Positions 1-8,314 of a stretch of 24,843 bases of DNA are shown piece by piece. Position numbers and translations under genes: made by a program. The stretch is from contig JAEZCL010000006.1 in NCBI GenBank assembly GCA_023433585.1, positions 1-24,843 on the forward strand, written 5' to 3'. This stretch comes from Pseudomonadota bacterium. GTDB taxonomy: Bacteria; Pseudomonadota; Alphaproteobacteria; Caulobacterales; Caulobacteraceae. Under the pieces are notes generated by a model. The model made no database searches, was not told the origin of the DNA, and saw nothing but the letters and a program-made list of their open reading frames with translations. Within the stretch, counting starts at the first letter, position 1; each line of letters starts with the position of its first letter.

Positions 1-121
1 CCCCCGCAGGGGGAGGGAGAACGCACCGCCATACCCACCCTCAACACGCTTGCCCGTCGGGGCCGGCCGCGTTCAGATGCGGGCGCGCCGCGACTCGGGC
101 GCGATCAGGGCGCACACGTTC
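1..121. other. left-edge non-coding stretch upstream of the symporter gene
   Basis: No convincing gene is seen here. The symporter frame stays open back to a TTG at 50, but the extra residues are Arg/Gly-rich and unlike a transporter N-terminus. The stretch probably holds the promoter of the symporter-mazG pair, but no clear -35/-10 pair could be picked out. Confidence 0.5.
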
Positions 122-1501
122 ATGACCCGGACTCCCGCCGCCCCCGCCCCGCGCCGCAGCAACGGCGTCCTGGCCGCCTTTTCCGCCGCCTGCCTGCCCT
201 ACGCGGCGCTGGGCCTGCCGGTCTATGTGACCCTGCCCGAGTTCTACGCCGGACACGTCGGCGTGGACCTGGGCGTGGTGGGGATCATCTTCCTGGTCAT
301 CCGCCTCGCCGACATTGTAGTGGACCCGGCGCTGGGCATGGTCATCGACCGCACCCACAGCCGCTTCGGCCGTTACCGCCTGTGGATGGGGCTGGCCGCG
401 CCGGTGCTGATGCTGTCCGTCGCCATGCTGTTCATGGTGAAGCCCGGATCGGGCGCCGCCTATCTGGCCCTGTGGCTGACGGTCATGTCCCTGGGCTTTT
501 CCGCCAGCGTCCTGTCGCAGGTCAGCTGGGCCTCGGCCCTGTCCAGCGACTACGACCAGCGTTCGCGCATCTACGGCTGGTGGCAGACGGCCAACATCGT
601 CGGCGTCTTGACCGTGCTGCTGATCCCCGTTCTGGTCCAGTCCATGGGCTGGGGCGACTACGCCGCCGCCGTGCGCTGGCAGGGCTGGTTCATCATCGCC
701 GCCCTGCCCGTGACCCTGGCGATCACCTTCGCCTTCACGCCCGAGCCGGACCACGGCCCGCCAGCGGAACAGGCTCCCCGTTTCGCCTATCTGAAGCTGT
801 TCCGCCTGCCGGTGATGCAGCGGCTTCTGGGGTCCGACCTGCTGCTGGGCGTGTCGCGCGGCGTAGTGGGCGCGCTGTTCTTCTATTTCTTCGAGGCGGT
901 CCAGGGCTTCGAGCGGGCCCAGACCTCGATCCTGCTGCTGGTCTATTTCGTGGCGGGGCTGGCAGGCGCGCCGGTGTGGAGCGCCCTGGCCGTGAAACTG
1001 GGCAAGCACCGCGCCCTGACCATCGCCTGCGTCTATTTCGGCGTGACCTTGCTGGCCGCCAGTTTCGGCGCGCCGCTGCTGGCCGACCTGATCGGCGGCG
1101 GCCAGATGATCGTCGCGGCGGTCATGGTGGCGCTGGTGGGCCTGGCCTTCGCCTCGGGCGATCTTCTGCTGCGCGCCATGATGGCCGACGTCAGCGATCA
1201 GGTGCGGCTCGAAGACGGCGCGGACCGCACCGGCCTTCTGTTCTCAATCCTGACCGCCACGTCCAAGCTGGGTTACGCCGCCTCGGTCCTCACCTTCACC
1301 GCCCTGCAGTTCGCCGGGTTCGAGCCGTCGCGCGGGGCCGCCAACAGCGAAGCGTCCCTGATCTGGCTGCAGATCCTGTTCGCGGTCCTGCCCGCCCTGT
1401 GCCTGGCGGCGGCCGCCCTGGTGCTGCGCGGCTATCCCCTGACCCAGGACCGCCACGCCGAAATCCGCGCGGCTCTGGAAGCGGCCGGCGCATCACGCTA
1501 G
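122..1501 (+). CDS. GPH-family (MFS_2) sugar:cation symporter
   Basis: Inner-membrane secondary transporter of about 459 residues with some 12 hydrophobic segments, the usual size for the glycoside-pentoside-hexuronide:cation symporter family (MelB-like). In the second helix region the motif ADIVVDP places Asp64 and Asp68 in the spacing of the MelB cation-site aspartates (DxxxD). It is followed by the family loop DRTHSRFGRYR (residues 76-86). A second family-like loop, SDYDQRSRIYGWWQ, follows helix 4. The ATG at 122 is preferred over the upstream TTG at 50 because the intervening residues look non-coding. The substrate cannot be read from sequence; a sugar or sugar acid co-transported with H+ or Na+ is the family expectation. 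The stop lies 9 bp before mazG, so the two are probably co-transcribed. Confidence 0.85.
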   Translation: MTRTPAAPAPRRSNGVLAAFSAACLPYAALGLPVYVTLPEFYAGHVGVDLGVVGIIFLVIRLADIVVDPALGMVIDRTHSRFGRYRLWMGLAAPVLMLSVAMLFMVKPGSGAAYLALWLTVMSLGFSASVLSQVSWASALSSDYDQRSRIYGWWQTANIVGVLTVLLIPVLVQSMGWGDYAAAVRWQGWFIIAALPVTLAITFAFTPEPDHGPPAEQAPRFAYLKLFRLPVMQRLLGSDLLLGVSRGVVGALFFYFFEAVQGFERAQTSILLLVYFVAGLAGAPVWSALAVKLGKHRALTIACVYFGVTLLAASFGAPLLADLIGGGQMIVAAVMVALVGLAFASGDLLLRAMMADVSDQVRLEDGADRTGLLFSILTATSKLGYAASVLTFTALQFAGFEPSRGAANSEASLIWLQILFAVLPALCLAAAALVLRGYPLTQDRHAEIRAALEAAGASR

Positions 1502-1510
1502 TGGCGTCGC

Positions 1511-2308
1511 ATGACCGATCCACGCCCCATCGACCGCCTCATCCAGATCATGGAGCGCCTGCGCGACCCCGAGAACGGGTGTCCGTGGGACGTGGCCCAG
1601 ACCTTCGCCACCATCGCGCCCTACACCCTCGAGGAAGCCTATGAAGTGGCCGACGCCATCGAGCGCGGCGACATGGACGAACTCCAGAGCGAACTGGGCG
1701 ATCTGCTGTTCCAGGTGGTGTTCCACGCCCGCATGGCCGAGGAACAGGGGCTGTTCGTCTTCGACGACGTGGCCAATGCCATCGCCGACAAGCTGGAGCG
1801 GCGCCATCCCCACGTCTTCGGCGACGAAGCGGCCCGAAGCAGCGCCTCGGACCAGAAGGCGCGCTGGGAGGACATCAAGGCCGATGAGCGCAAGGCGCGT
1901 CAGAAGTCCGGCGTTCTGGACGACGTGCCCGTGGGCCTGCCCGCCCTGGCCCGCGCCGCCAAGCTGACCCGGCGCGCGGGCCGTGTCGGCTTCGACTGGC
2001 CCTCCACCGACGAGGTGTTCGACAAGCTGGCCGAGGAAGTGGCCGAACTGCGCGCCGAGATCGCGGCGGGCGACCTGGACAAGGCGCGCGAGGAGATGGG
2101 CGACCTGCTGTTCGTGGTCGCCAATCTGGCCCGCAAGCTGGAGATCGAGCCCGAGGACGCCCTGCGCGGCGCCAACGCCAAATTCATGCGCCGCTTCGCC
2201 TTCATCGAGGCGGAACTGGCGAAAGACGGCCGCACGCCGGACCAGTCCGACCTGGCCGAGATGGACGCCCTGTGGAACGCCGCCAAGGCTGCGGAGAAGG
2301 CCGGTTAG
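1511..2308 (+). CDS. mazG: nucleoside triphosphate pyrophosphohydrolase MazG
   Basis: Cytosolic house-cleaning enzyme that hydrolyses (d)NTPs to the monophosphate and pyrophosphate. The protein has 265 residues, the normal length of two-domain MazG. Both MazG domains are visible. The first has GCPWD near residue 24, then LEEAYEVADAI and ELGDLLFQVVFHA. The second has LAEEVAELRAEI and EEMGDLLFVVANLAR. The repeated EExxE...ExxD pattern supplies the Mg2+ ligands. The ATG at 1511 begins MTDPRPIDRLIQIM, the expected N-terminus. It sits 9 bp after the symporter stop with only a weak Shine-Dalgarno sequence, suggesting translation depends partly on the upstream gene. The gene converges on tpiA across a repeat-filled spacer. 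Confidence 0.95.
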   Translation: MTDPRPIDRLIQIMERLRDPENGCPWDVAQTFATIAPYTLEEAYEVADAIERGDMDELQSELGDLLFQVVFHARMAEEQGLFVFDDVANAIADKLERRHPHVFGDEAARSSASDQKARWEDIKADERKARQKSGVLDDVPVGLPALARAAKLTRRAGRVGFDWPSTDEVFDKLAEEVAELRAEIAAGDLDKAREEMGDLLFVVANLARKLEIEPEDALRGANAKFMRRFAFIEAELAKDGRTPDQSDLAEMDALWNAAKAAEKAG

Positions 2309-2326
2309 ATCGTGAACCTATAAGCC

Positions 2327-2464
2327 CCGTCATCCTCGGGCTTGTCCCGAGGACCCATTGCTGATGCACACACGATCCGGGGCCGTTCTGACGGTGGGTG
2401 CGACCCATCGCCCGCCCGCGCCTGGTTCCGCCGTGGGTCCTCGGGACAAGCCCGAGGATGACGG
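2327..2464. repeat. inverted pair of REP-like palindromes between mazG and tpiA
   Basis: Two perfect 31-bp inverted arms lie at 2327-2357 and 2434-2464, separated by 76 bp. Each arm is itself a hairpin: CCTCGGG, a 5-base loop CTTGT, then CCCGAGG, flanked by CGTCAT on one side and ACCCA on the other. The same unit recurs at 17214-17243, 17324-17353 and, degraded, at 14841-14870. Its position between convergent stop codons suits a bidirectional transcription stop or mRNA end stabiliser, but no U-tract follows. The arrangement resembles paired REP units (BIME-like). Confidence 0.85.
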
Positions 2465-2513
2465 ATGTATTGAAATCAATAGACTTTCCGATGACTCTTT
2501 ATGAGTCCGCCAT

Positions 2514-3263
2514 CTAGATCGCCCGGATGATGCCCAGGAAATCCTCGGCCTTCAGCGAGGCGCCGCCGACCAGTGCGCCGCCGACCTCGGGCGTCTTCAG
2601 GATTTCCGCCGCGTTCGACGGCTTGACCGACCCGCCGTACAGAATCGGCGCCGAACGGGCCGTTTCGCCCAGCCGCTCCACCATGGCCTCGCGCACGGCC
2701 CGGTGGACCTCCTCGATCTGCTCGAGCGTGGGCGTCAGGCCCGTGCCGATGGCCCACACCGGCTCATAGGCCACGGCGAAGGCTTTGCCCTTCAGCGCAT
2801 CGGGCAGCGATCCGGCGACCTGCGACCGAACCACGGCCACCGCCTGTCCAGCCTCGCGCTGCTCCAGGGTTTCGCCCACGCAGACGATGGGCTCCAGCCC
2901 GGCGGTCAGCGCCGCCTCGACCTTGGCGGCCACGTCGGCGTCGCTTTCCCCGTGCGCCGCGCGCCGTTCCGAATGGCCCAGGATCACCAGCGTCGCCCCC
3001 GCGTCCGCCAGCATGGCGGCCGAGACGTCGCCGGTGTGGGCGCCGGACGGCTGGACGTGGCAGTCCTGGCCGCCGGTCTCCACGGGCGACCCGGCGACCT
3101 CGCGCGCCAGGCGCTCCACCAGGGTCGCGGGCGGGCACAGGGCCGTCCGGCACGCGGCCGGTTGCGATTTCAGGGCCTGGGCAAGGGTCCGCGCCTCGTC
3201 CAGAGCGGCGCCGGTCCCGTTCATCTTCCAGTTTCCGGCGATCAGCGGTGTGATGTCAGTCAT
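2514..3263 (-). CDS. tpiA: triosephosphate isomerase
   Basis: Cytosolic glycolytic/gluconeogenic enzyme interconverting dihydroxyacetone phosphate and glyceraldehyde 3-phosphate. It is a full-length 249-residue single TIM barrel. Catalytic residues are all present: Lys13 in GNWKMN, His97 in ILGHSERR and Glu167 in AYEPVWAIGTG, whose AIGTG (171-175) is the flexible loop 6. YGGSVKP and GGALVGGASL near the end form the phosphate-binding loops. The ATG start gives the expected MTDITPLIAGNWKMN. It is transcribed divergently from the PpiD-like gene and convergently with mazG. Confidence 0.98.
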   Translation of the reverse strand: MTDITPLIAGNWKMNGTGAALDEARTLAQALKSQPAACRTALCPPATLVERLAREVAGSPVETGGQDCHVQPSGAHTGDVSAAMLADAGATLVILGHSERRAAHGESDADVAAKVEAALTAGLEPIVCVGETLEQREAGQAVAVVRSQVAGSLPDALKGKAFAVAYEPVWAIGTGLTPTLEQIEEVHRAVREAMVERLGETARSAPILYGGSVKPSNAAEILKTPEVGGALVGGASLKAEDFLGIIRAI

Positions 3264-3318
3264 GGCCGCTGTTTAGGCTCGGGCTTCCACAAAGCCAAGG
3301 TCGATCCCCGGTCGATGC

Positions 3319-3348
3319 TTGCGGGACCCGCGCCCCCTCCCCTATACG
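3319..3348 (+). promoter_or_regulatory. possible sigma70-type promoter for ppiD-trpE
   Basis: TTGCGG at 3319-3324 and TATACG at 3343-3348 are separated by 18 bp, placing a start site some 35 bp before the ppiD ATG at 3390. The fit is fair only, and the region must also hold the divergent tpiA promoter. This is a candidate by inspection, not an established site. Confidence 0.35.
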
Positions 3349-3389
3349 GCCATGAGGCGCGAGGAACGCGCCATGCACAAGGCCGTCTC

Positions 3390-5291
3390 ATGATCTCCTG
3401 GTTCCGCAAGCTGTCGAAGTCCTGGGCCGCGCCCATCCTCATCGGGCTGATCGCCATCAGCTTCGTGATCGTCGGCACGACCGACTTCTTCGGCGGCGGC
3501 GGCGCCAACGGTCCGGTCCTGAAGGCCGGCGACCGCGAAATGTCCCAGGTCGAGTATCGCCGCGTCGTGGACCGCGAACTGAACAACTACCGTGAGCAGT
3601 CCGGCCAGTCCGTCAGCATGCAGGATCTGGTGACCCAGGGCGGGCATCTGCAGATTCTCAACAGCCTGGCCGAGGCCGAGGGCCTGTTCGCCTGGACCTG
3701 GCGCGCGGGCATCCGTCCGGGCGCGGCGCTGATCGCCCAGCAGATCCGGGAATTTCCGGTGTTCTTCAATCAGATCACCGGTGAGTTCGATCAGATCCAG
3801 TACGCCCAGGCCCTGGCCCAGCAGGGCGTGACCGAGGCGGAGTTCGAACAGGAGATCCGCGATCAGCTGGCGGCCGGGCATTACGGCGCCTCGCTTTACG
3901 CGGGGCTGCGGCTGCCGCGCATCTACGGCGCCGCCCTGGCGGGCCAGGCGATGCACACCCGCGACGGCAGCTGGTTCCTGGTCACCCAGGCCATGGTCGG
4001 CGAAAGCCCGGCCCCCACGGATGAACAGCTGACCGCCTTCATGAACGAGAACGCCGAGCAGCTGCGCCTGCCGGAGTTCCGCACCATTTCGCTGGTCGTC
4101 TTCGCGCCGGCGCCCGACGCCGCCCCGCCCGCCGTCACCGACGAGCAGATCCAGGAACGCTTCGAGTTCCGCCGCGAATCCCTGTCGCAGCCCGAAACCC
4201 GCACCTTCACCACCCTGACGGCGCGCGACGCTGAAACGGCCGCCGCCATCGCCGCCGCCCTGCGCGCGGGTCAGGCCGCCGCCGAGGTGGCCGAGGCCCA
4301 CGACATCCAGCCGGTGGACTACGACAACCGCCCCCGGTCCTCCGTGACCGACACGGCCGTGGCCGCCGCCGCCTTCGATCTTCAGGCCGGACAGGTCTCC
4401 GACCCGGTCCGCAGCGGCCTGGGGCAGACTGTGGTCCAGGTCCGTTCGGTGACGCCGGGCCGCGAGGCGGACCTGGCTTCGTCCCGCGACCAGATCATCG
4501 CCGAACTGCGCGAAGAGGCCGTGCGCGGCGCCGTCTATGAATCCGTCGAGCGTTTCGAGCAGTCCCGCCGCGACGGCGGCGCGCTGGACGAGGCCGTGGA
4601 GGCCGCCGGCGCCCGCATCATCGGCCTGCCGCCCTTCACCGAACAGGGCCGGCTGCCCAACGGCCAGCCGCTGAACGCGCCGCAGCAGGTCATCCGCAGC
4701 GCCTTCACCGTCGAGGAAGGCGGCGAAAGCGACGTCATCGACGCCGGTCAGGGCCAGTATTTCGTGGTGCGGGTGGACGACGTGCGCGCCGCCGCCATGC
4801 CCGAACTGGACGAGGTGCGCGAGGTTCTGGCCATGAGCTGGATCCAGCGCGAGAACAGCCGTCGGCTGTCGGCCCGCGCCGATGAGCTGGCGTCCCGGGT
4901 GCGCGGCGGCGAATCCATCGCCGACGTGGCCGCCTCGGCGGGCGCCGCGCTGGTCACCCGCACCGGGCTGCAGCAGACCGAGGCCGTGCAGGCCGAGATC
5001 GGCCAGGGGGTGATGCGCGGCCTGTTCAGCCAGGGCGCCGAACAGGTCTTCACCGGCCCTCAGACCGCCTCGTCCTTCGCCATCGGCCGCATCGACCGGA
5101 TCCATCCTCCTGCCGCCGCCCTGGCGGCCCCGCGCGCCGAACAGGCCCGGCCCCAGATCAGCATGCAGCTGGCCGAAGCCATGGGCGCCAGCGTGCGCGC
5201 CGCCGCCGGCCGTCAGATCAATGTCCGCACCTGGCCCGAGCGCACCCTGACCGCCCTGGGGGTCACACCGGCGCCTGTCGAAGAAGAATGA
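3390..5291 (+). CDS. membrane-anchored SurA/PpiD-type peptidylprolyl isomerase
   Basis: Periplasmic folding factor tethered to the inner membrane, of 633 residues (E. coli PpiD has 623). A short cytoplasmic N-terminus (MISWFRKLSKSW) leads into one transmembrane helix at about 13-30. A SurA_N-like chaperone region follows (about 45-200). A parvulin-like segment at roughly 255-370 contains AAFDLQAGQVSDPVRSGLGQTVVQV, and a long helical C-terminus follows. The frame is open far upstream, but that part is antisense to tpiA and contains no membrane-protein character. The ATG at 3390 begins the expected PpiD-like N-terminus. The stop overlaps the trpE start in ATGA (5288-5291), so trpE translation is probably coupled to this gene. 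PpiD proteins assist newly exported proteins at the Sec translocon; whether the parvulin fold here is active cannot be judged. Confidence 0.88.
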   Translation: MISWFRKLSKSWAAPILIGLIAISFVIVGTTDFFGGGGANGPVLKAGDREMSQVEYRRVVDRELNNYREQSGQSVSMQDLVTQGGHLQILNSLAEAEGLFAWTWRAGIRPGAALIAQQIREFPVFFNQITGEFDQIQYAQALAQQGVTEAEFEQEIRDQLAAGHYGASLYAGLRLPRIYGAALAGQAMHTRDGSWFLVTQAMVGESPAPTDEQLTAFMNENAEQLRLPEFRTISLVVFAPAPDAAPPAVTDEQIQERFEFRRESLSQPETRTFTTLTARDAETAAAIAAALRAGQAAAEVAEAHDIQPVDYDNRPRSSVTDTAVAAAAFDLQAGQVSDPVRSGLGQTVVQVRSVTPGREADLASSRDQIIAELREEAVRGAVYESVERFEQSRRDGGALDEAVEAAGARIIGLPPFTEQGRLPNGQPLNAPQQVIRSAFTVEEGGESDVIDAGQGQYFVVRVDDVRAAAMPELDEVREVLAMSWIQRENSRRLSARADELASRVRGGESIADVAASAGAALVTRTGLQQTEAVQAEIGQGVMRGLFSQGAEQVFTGPQTASSFAIGRIDRIHPPAAALAAPRAEQARPQISMQLAEAMGASVRAAAGRQINVRTWPERTLTALGVTPAPVEEE

Positions 5292-6784
5292 ACCCGACGC
5301 CCGCGTCCTCCGACCGGGATGACTTCATCCGGGCCTGGGGCGACGGCAAGGCCCAGGTTGTCTTCCGGCGCCTGATCGACGACCTGGAGACGCCGGTTTC
5401 CGCCTATCTGAAGCTGGGCCGGGGCGCGCCCCATGCGTTCCTGTTCGAATCGGTGGAGGGCGGCGCCTGGCGCGGGCGTTACTCCATCCTGACGCTGGAG
5501 CCGGATCTGGTCTGGCGCTGCCGGGGCGACGCCGCCGAGATCGCGCGCGGCGCCGACATCGCGGCCGACCGCTTCGCCCCCGAGCCGCCCGGCGCCGTGG
5601 CCTCGATGAAGCGGCTGGTGGACGAGGCCCGGATCGACTTGCCCCCCGGCTTGCCGCCCATGGCCGCCGGGGTGTTCGGCGTGTTCGGCTATGATCTGGT
5701 GCGGCTGTTCGAGCCGATCGGCCCGGCCAACCCCGATCCGCTGGACCTGCCGGACGCGGTCCTGACCCGCCCGTCCATCGTGGCGATCTTCGACGGGGTG
5801 GCCCAGGAGATCATCCTGGCCACGCCCGCCTGGCCGGGCGGCGATGACGCGGCCGCCGCCTGGCGCGCGGCCCAGGCGCGTCTGGACTCGGTCGAGGCGC
5901 GCCTGCGCGAACCCGCGCCCCGGACCGCACCTGGCGCGCCCGTCCCCGTGGTCTTCCAGGGTTCACGGACCGAAACGGAGTTCGGCGCCGTGGTGGGCCG
6001 CGCCAAGGATTACATCGCCGCCGGCGACATCTTCCAGGTGGTGCCCAGCCAGCGCTTCAGCGCCCCCTTCGCCGGGGAGTCCTTCGCCTTCTATCGGTCA
6101 TTGCGGCGGACCAATCCCTCGCCCTTCCTGTTCCACATGAACTTCGGCGACTTCCAGCTGGCCGGCTCCAGCCCCGAGATCCTGGTCCGCCTGCGCGACG
6201 GCGAACTGACCATCCGCCCCCTGGCCGGCACCCGGCCGCGCGGGCGCACGCCCGAGGAGGACCAGGCGCTGGAGGCCGAACTTCTGGCCGACCCCAAGGA
6301 GCGGGCCGAACATCTGATGCTGGTGGATCTGGGCCGCAACGACGTGGGCCGGGTGGCCGAGCCCGCCTCGGTCAAGGTGACCCGGAGCTTCTTCGTGGAG
6401 CGCTACAGCCACGTCATGCATCTGGTCTCCAACGTCACCGGCCGGGCGAGACAGGGGCTTCATCCCGTGGACGTGCTGCTGGCCGCCCTGCCCGCCGGCA
6501 CCCTGTCGGGCGCGCCCAAGGTCCGGGCCATGGAGATCATCGACGAGCTGGAGCCGGTGAAGCGCGGCGTCGGCTATGCGGGCGCGGCAGGCTACATCTC
6601 CTCCGGCGGCGAGATCGACGCCTGCATCGTGCTGCGCACCGCCCTGTTCAAGGACGGGATGATGCATGTCCAGGCCGGAGCGGGCGTGGTGGCCGACAGC
6701 GACCCGAAGGCCGAATACGCGGAAACCCTGCACAAGTCCCGCGCGCTCAAGGCCGCCGCCGAGGAAGCCTGGCGCTTCACCTGA
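5288..6784 (+). CDS. trpE: anthranilate synthase component I
   Basis: Aminase subunit that converts chorismate and ammonia (or glutamine via TrpG) to anthranilate, the first committed step of tryptophan synthesis. It has 498 residues, the usual length of stand-alone TrpE. The N-terminal domain has FLFESVEGG (51-59), equivalent to the LLES tryptophan feedback site. The chorismate-binding domain shows GDIFQVVPSQRF, LAGSSPEILVRL, PLAGTRPRGRTPEED, ERAEHLMLVDLGRNDVGRV and LPAGTLSGAPKVRAMEIIDELEP. The ATG overlaps the ppiD stop by ATGA, so no separate promoter or leader-peptide attenuator precedes it. Its partner trpG lies about 0.9 kb downstream, beyond two - strand genes. Confidence 0.96.
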   Translation: MNPTPASSDRDDFIRAWGDGKAQVVFRRLIDDLETPVSAYLKLGRGAPHAFLFESVEGGAWRGRYSILTLEPDLVWRCRGDAAEIARGADIAADRFAPEPPGAVASMKRLVDEARIDLPPGLPPMAAGVFGVFGYDLVRLFEPIGPANPDPLDLPDAVLTRPSIVAIFDGVAQEIILATPAWPGGDDAAAAWRAAQARLDSVEARLREPAPRTAPGAPVPVVFQGSRTETEFGAVVGRAKDYIAAGDIFQVVPSQRFSAPFAGESFAFYRSLRRTNPSPFLFHMNFGDFQLAGSSPEILVRLRDGELTIRPLAGTRPRGRTPEEDQALEAELLADPKERAEHLMLVDLGRNDVGRVAEPASVKVTRSFFVERYSHVMHLVSNVTGRARQGLHPVDVLLAALPAGTLSGAPKVRAMEIIDELEPVKRGVGYAGAAGYISSGGEIDACIVLRTALFKDGMMHVQAGAGVVADSDPKAEYAETLHKSRALKAAAEEAWRFT

Positions 6785-6791
6785 TGCGGGA

Positions 6792-7379
6792 TCAGTAGAA
6801 CGGTTCGGGCCCGGCGTCCGGATAGGGTCGGCGCGGCGCCTCGGCATAGGGACCGGGATAGCCCGGCGCCGCCTCGTAGGGATTCGGACCCGGCCTGTGC
6901 GGTTCGCGCGGGCTCTCGCGTTCCAGGATGACGCCGCCGCCGATCCAGGTCTCCTCGGTCATCATCTCGCGGCTTTCATAGACATGGCCGCCCCGTACCG
7001 ATTCCCGGCGGTCGCTCCAGGCGTATCCGTCCGCGCGGCCATGGGCGTGGGGCTCGCGCCAGGCTCCGTATGGCGCTTCCGGCGGAAGCGGATGTCCATA
7101 GCCGTAGTGGCCATGAGGCGGCTGCGCATAAGGCGCCTGCGAATAGGGCGACTGTGAATAGGGCGACTGTGAATAGGGCGTCGGGGCATGATGAACCGGC
7201 CCGGTCCGTCCGAAGCCCTGCGATCCGCTGCGATAGCGGTAATCCGTCCCTGGCGCGGGCACATGCAGCAGATAGGGCGCCTGGTCCACGGGATAGGGGT
7301 GCGGACGCGGCGCGCAGGCGCCGGCCAGAACCACGACGGCGGCCAAAGCTACGGAGGATGGTGTCAGAATGGTGCGCAT
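6792..7379 (-). CDS. proline/tyrosine-rich lipoprotein with short tandem repeats
   Basis: Hypothetical protein of 195 residues. A signal peptide with lipobox LAGAC (Cys22) predicts a lipid-anchored envelope protein. The mature part is low complexity and rich in Pro, Tyr, Gly and His. Near residues 64-83 the pentapeptide PYSQS/PYSQA/PYAQP repeats. A central stretch around MTEETWIGGGVILERES is the only part resembling a folded domain. It starts 31 bp after the 64-residue membrane protein on the same strand, so they probably form one unit. It ends 7 bp from the trpE stop in convergent orientation. No recognised family; the lipobox and composition are seen directly and the envelope location is inferred. 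Confidence 0.75.
   Translation of the reverse strand: MRTILTPSSVALAAVVVLAGACAPRPHPYPVDQAPYLLHVPAPGTDYRYRSGSQGFGRTGPVHHAPTPYSQSPYSQSPYSQAPYAQPPHGHYGYGHPLPPEAPYGAWREPHAHGRADGYAWSDRRESVRGGHVYESREMMTEETWIGGGVILERESPREPHRPGPNPYEAAPGYPGPYAEAPRRPYPDAGPEPFY
7126..7185 (-). repeat. 15-bp in-frame tandem repeat within the lipoprotein gene
   Basis: On the + strand the unit GAATAGGGCGACTGT occurs at 7141-7155 and 7156-7170. A partly diverged unit lies at 7171-7185 and a more diverged one at 7126-7140. Each unit encodes five residues (PYSQS-type). The 15-bp period preserves the reading frame, so copy number could vary without breaking the protein. Confidence 0.8.
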
Positions 7380-7410
7380 GGCCCCGGGCGCAGCAAGCGC
7401 CGGGCCAGGA

Positions 7411-7605
7411 TCAGTTCAGCGGCCGCACGACGCCCGGCTGGGCGGCGCCCGCCTCGAACCCCGGCCCCAGGATCACGGCGCCGGCCAGCAACAGGGCCGA
7501 AACGGCCGCCAGCAGGGCCGCGCCCAGCGCCCCTGCGGCCGGATCACGAGCCGACGAAGGCTCAAGCAGCGCACGCGCACGGTCTATGGCGTCGGACTCG
7601 GTCAT
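7411..7605 (-). CDS. small membrane protein of unknown function
   Basis: Hypothetical 64-residue protein. The N-terminus MTESDAIDRARALLEPSSARD is soluble and charged. Residues about 24-47 form one hydrophobic Ala/Leu-rich segment (GALGAALLAAVSALLLAGAVILG), followed by a short tail. A good Shine-Dalgarno sequence (GGAGAGGG) stands a few bases before the ATG, which supports it as a real gene. It lies upstream of, and probably with, the lipoprotein gene, and is transcribed divergently from trpG. No family recognised. Confidence 0.7.
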   Translation of the reverse strand: MTESDAIDRARALLEPSSARDPAAGALGAALLAAVSALLLAGAVILGPGFEAGAAQPGVVRPLN

Positions 7606-7719
7606 GGCCCTCTCCGCTTTTTGCTCCGATCAGCATAGGGCGCACCCGTTAGCTTTCCCTTTCCGGCGCGGCCTATTGCGCTTGGCCTTCTCGCGCCCTC
7701 AGCCTAGAACCGTCCCGTC

Positions 7720-8310
7720 ATGATCCTGGTCGTCGATAACTACGACAGCTTCACCTACAACCTGGTCCACTATCTGGCGGAACTGGGCGCGCCCACGCAC
7801 GTCATCCGCAACGACGACATGAGTGCGGACGAGGCGCTGGCGCTGAAGCCGGATGCGATCCTGCTGTCGCCCGGCCCCTGCGCGCCCGATCAGGCGGGCA
7901 TCTGCCTGGACGTGCTGGCCAGGGCGCCGGACAGCCTGCCCATATTCGGCGTCTGTCTGGGCCATCAGGCCATGGGCCAGGCCTTCGGCGGCAAGGTGAT
8001 CCGCGCGAAACAGCTGATGCACGGCAAGACCTCGCCCATCCGCCACGATGGGAAAAGCGTGTTCCGGGGCTTGCCCGATCCCTTCACCGCCACCCGCTAC
8101 CACAGCCTGGCGGTGGAGCGGGAAAGCCTGCCGGACGTGCTGGAGATCACGGCCTGGACCGCCGACGGCGAGATCATGGGCCTGGCGCACCGCACCCGCC
8201 CCATCCACGGGGTCCAGTTCCATCCGGAATCCATCGCCACCGAACACGGCCACGACCTGATCGCCAACTTCCTTGACATCGCCGGCGTGCGGCGCCTGGC
8301 CGCCGCCTGA
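7720..8310 (+). CDS. trpG: anthranilate synthase component II (glutamine amidotransferase)
   Basis: Class I glutamine amidotransferase that hydrolyses glutamine and passes ammonia to TrpE. It has 196 residues, full length. The start MILVVDNYDSFTYNLVHYL is the family signature. LLSPGPCAPDQAG forms the oxyanion-side loop. The nucleophile is Cys79 in GVCLGHQAMGQAFGG, and the triad is completed by His168 and Glu170 in GVQFHPESIATEHG. The alternative assignment PabA cannot be excluded by sequence, and in many bacteria one subunit serves both tryptophan and folate pathways; linkage to trpD and trpC supports trpG. The gap to trpD is 4 bp. Confidence 0.95.
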   Translation: MILVVDNYDSFTYNLVHYLAELGAPTHVIRNDDMSADEALALKPDAILLSPGPCAPDQAGICLDVLARAPDSLPIFGVCLGHQAMGQAFGGKVIRAKQLMHGKTSPIRHDGKSVFRGLPDPFTATRYHSLAVERESLPDVLEITAWTADGEIMGLAHRTRPIHGVQFHPESIATEHGHDLIANFLDIAGVRRLAAA

Positions 8311-8314
8311 GATC

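Noticed and set aside
2327..2464. The REP pair as a CRISPR-like or phage attachment structure
   Set aside because: There are only two inverted arms with no regular direct repeats or spacers and no integrase nearby; the unit recurs as an extragenic palindrome.
2703..3389. N-terminal extension of the PpiD-like gene to 862 residues
   Set aside because: The extension is antisense to tpiA and contains no recognisable domain. The ATG at 3390 starts the expected anchor helix.
5200..5300. A trp leader peptide or attenuator before trpE
   Set aside because: trpE overlaps the preceding gene, leaving no leader, and no Trp-codon run or alternative hairpins were seen.
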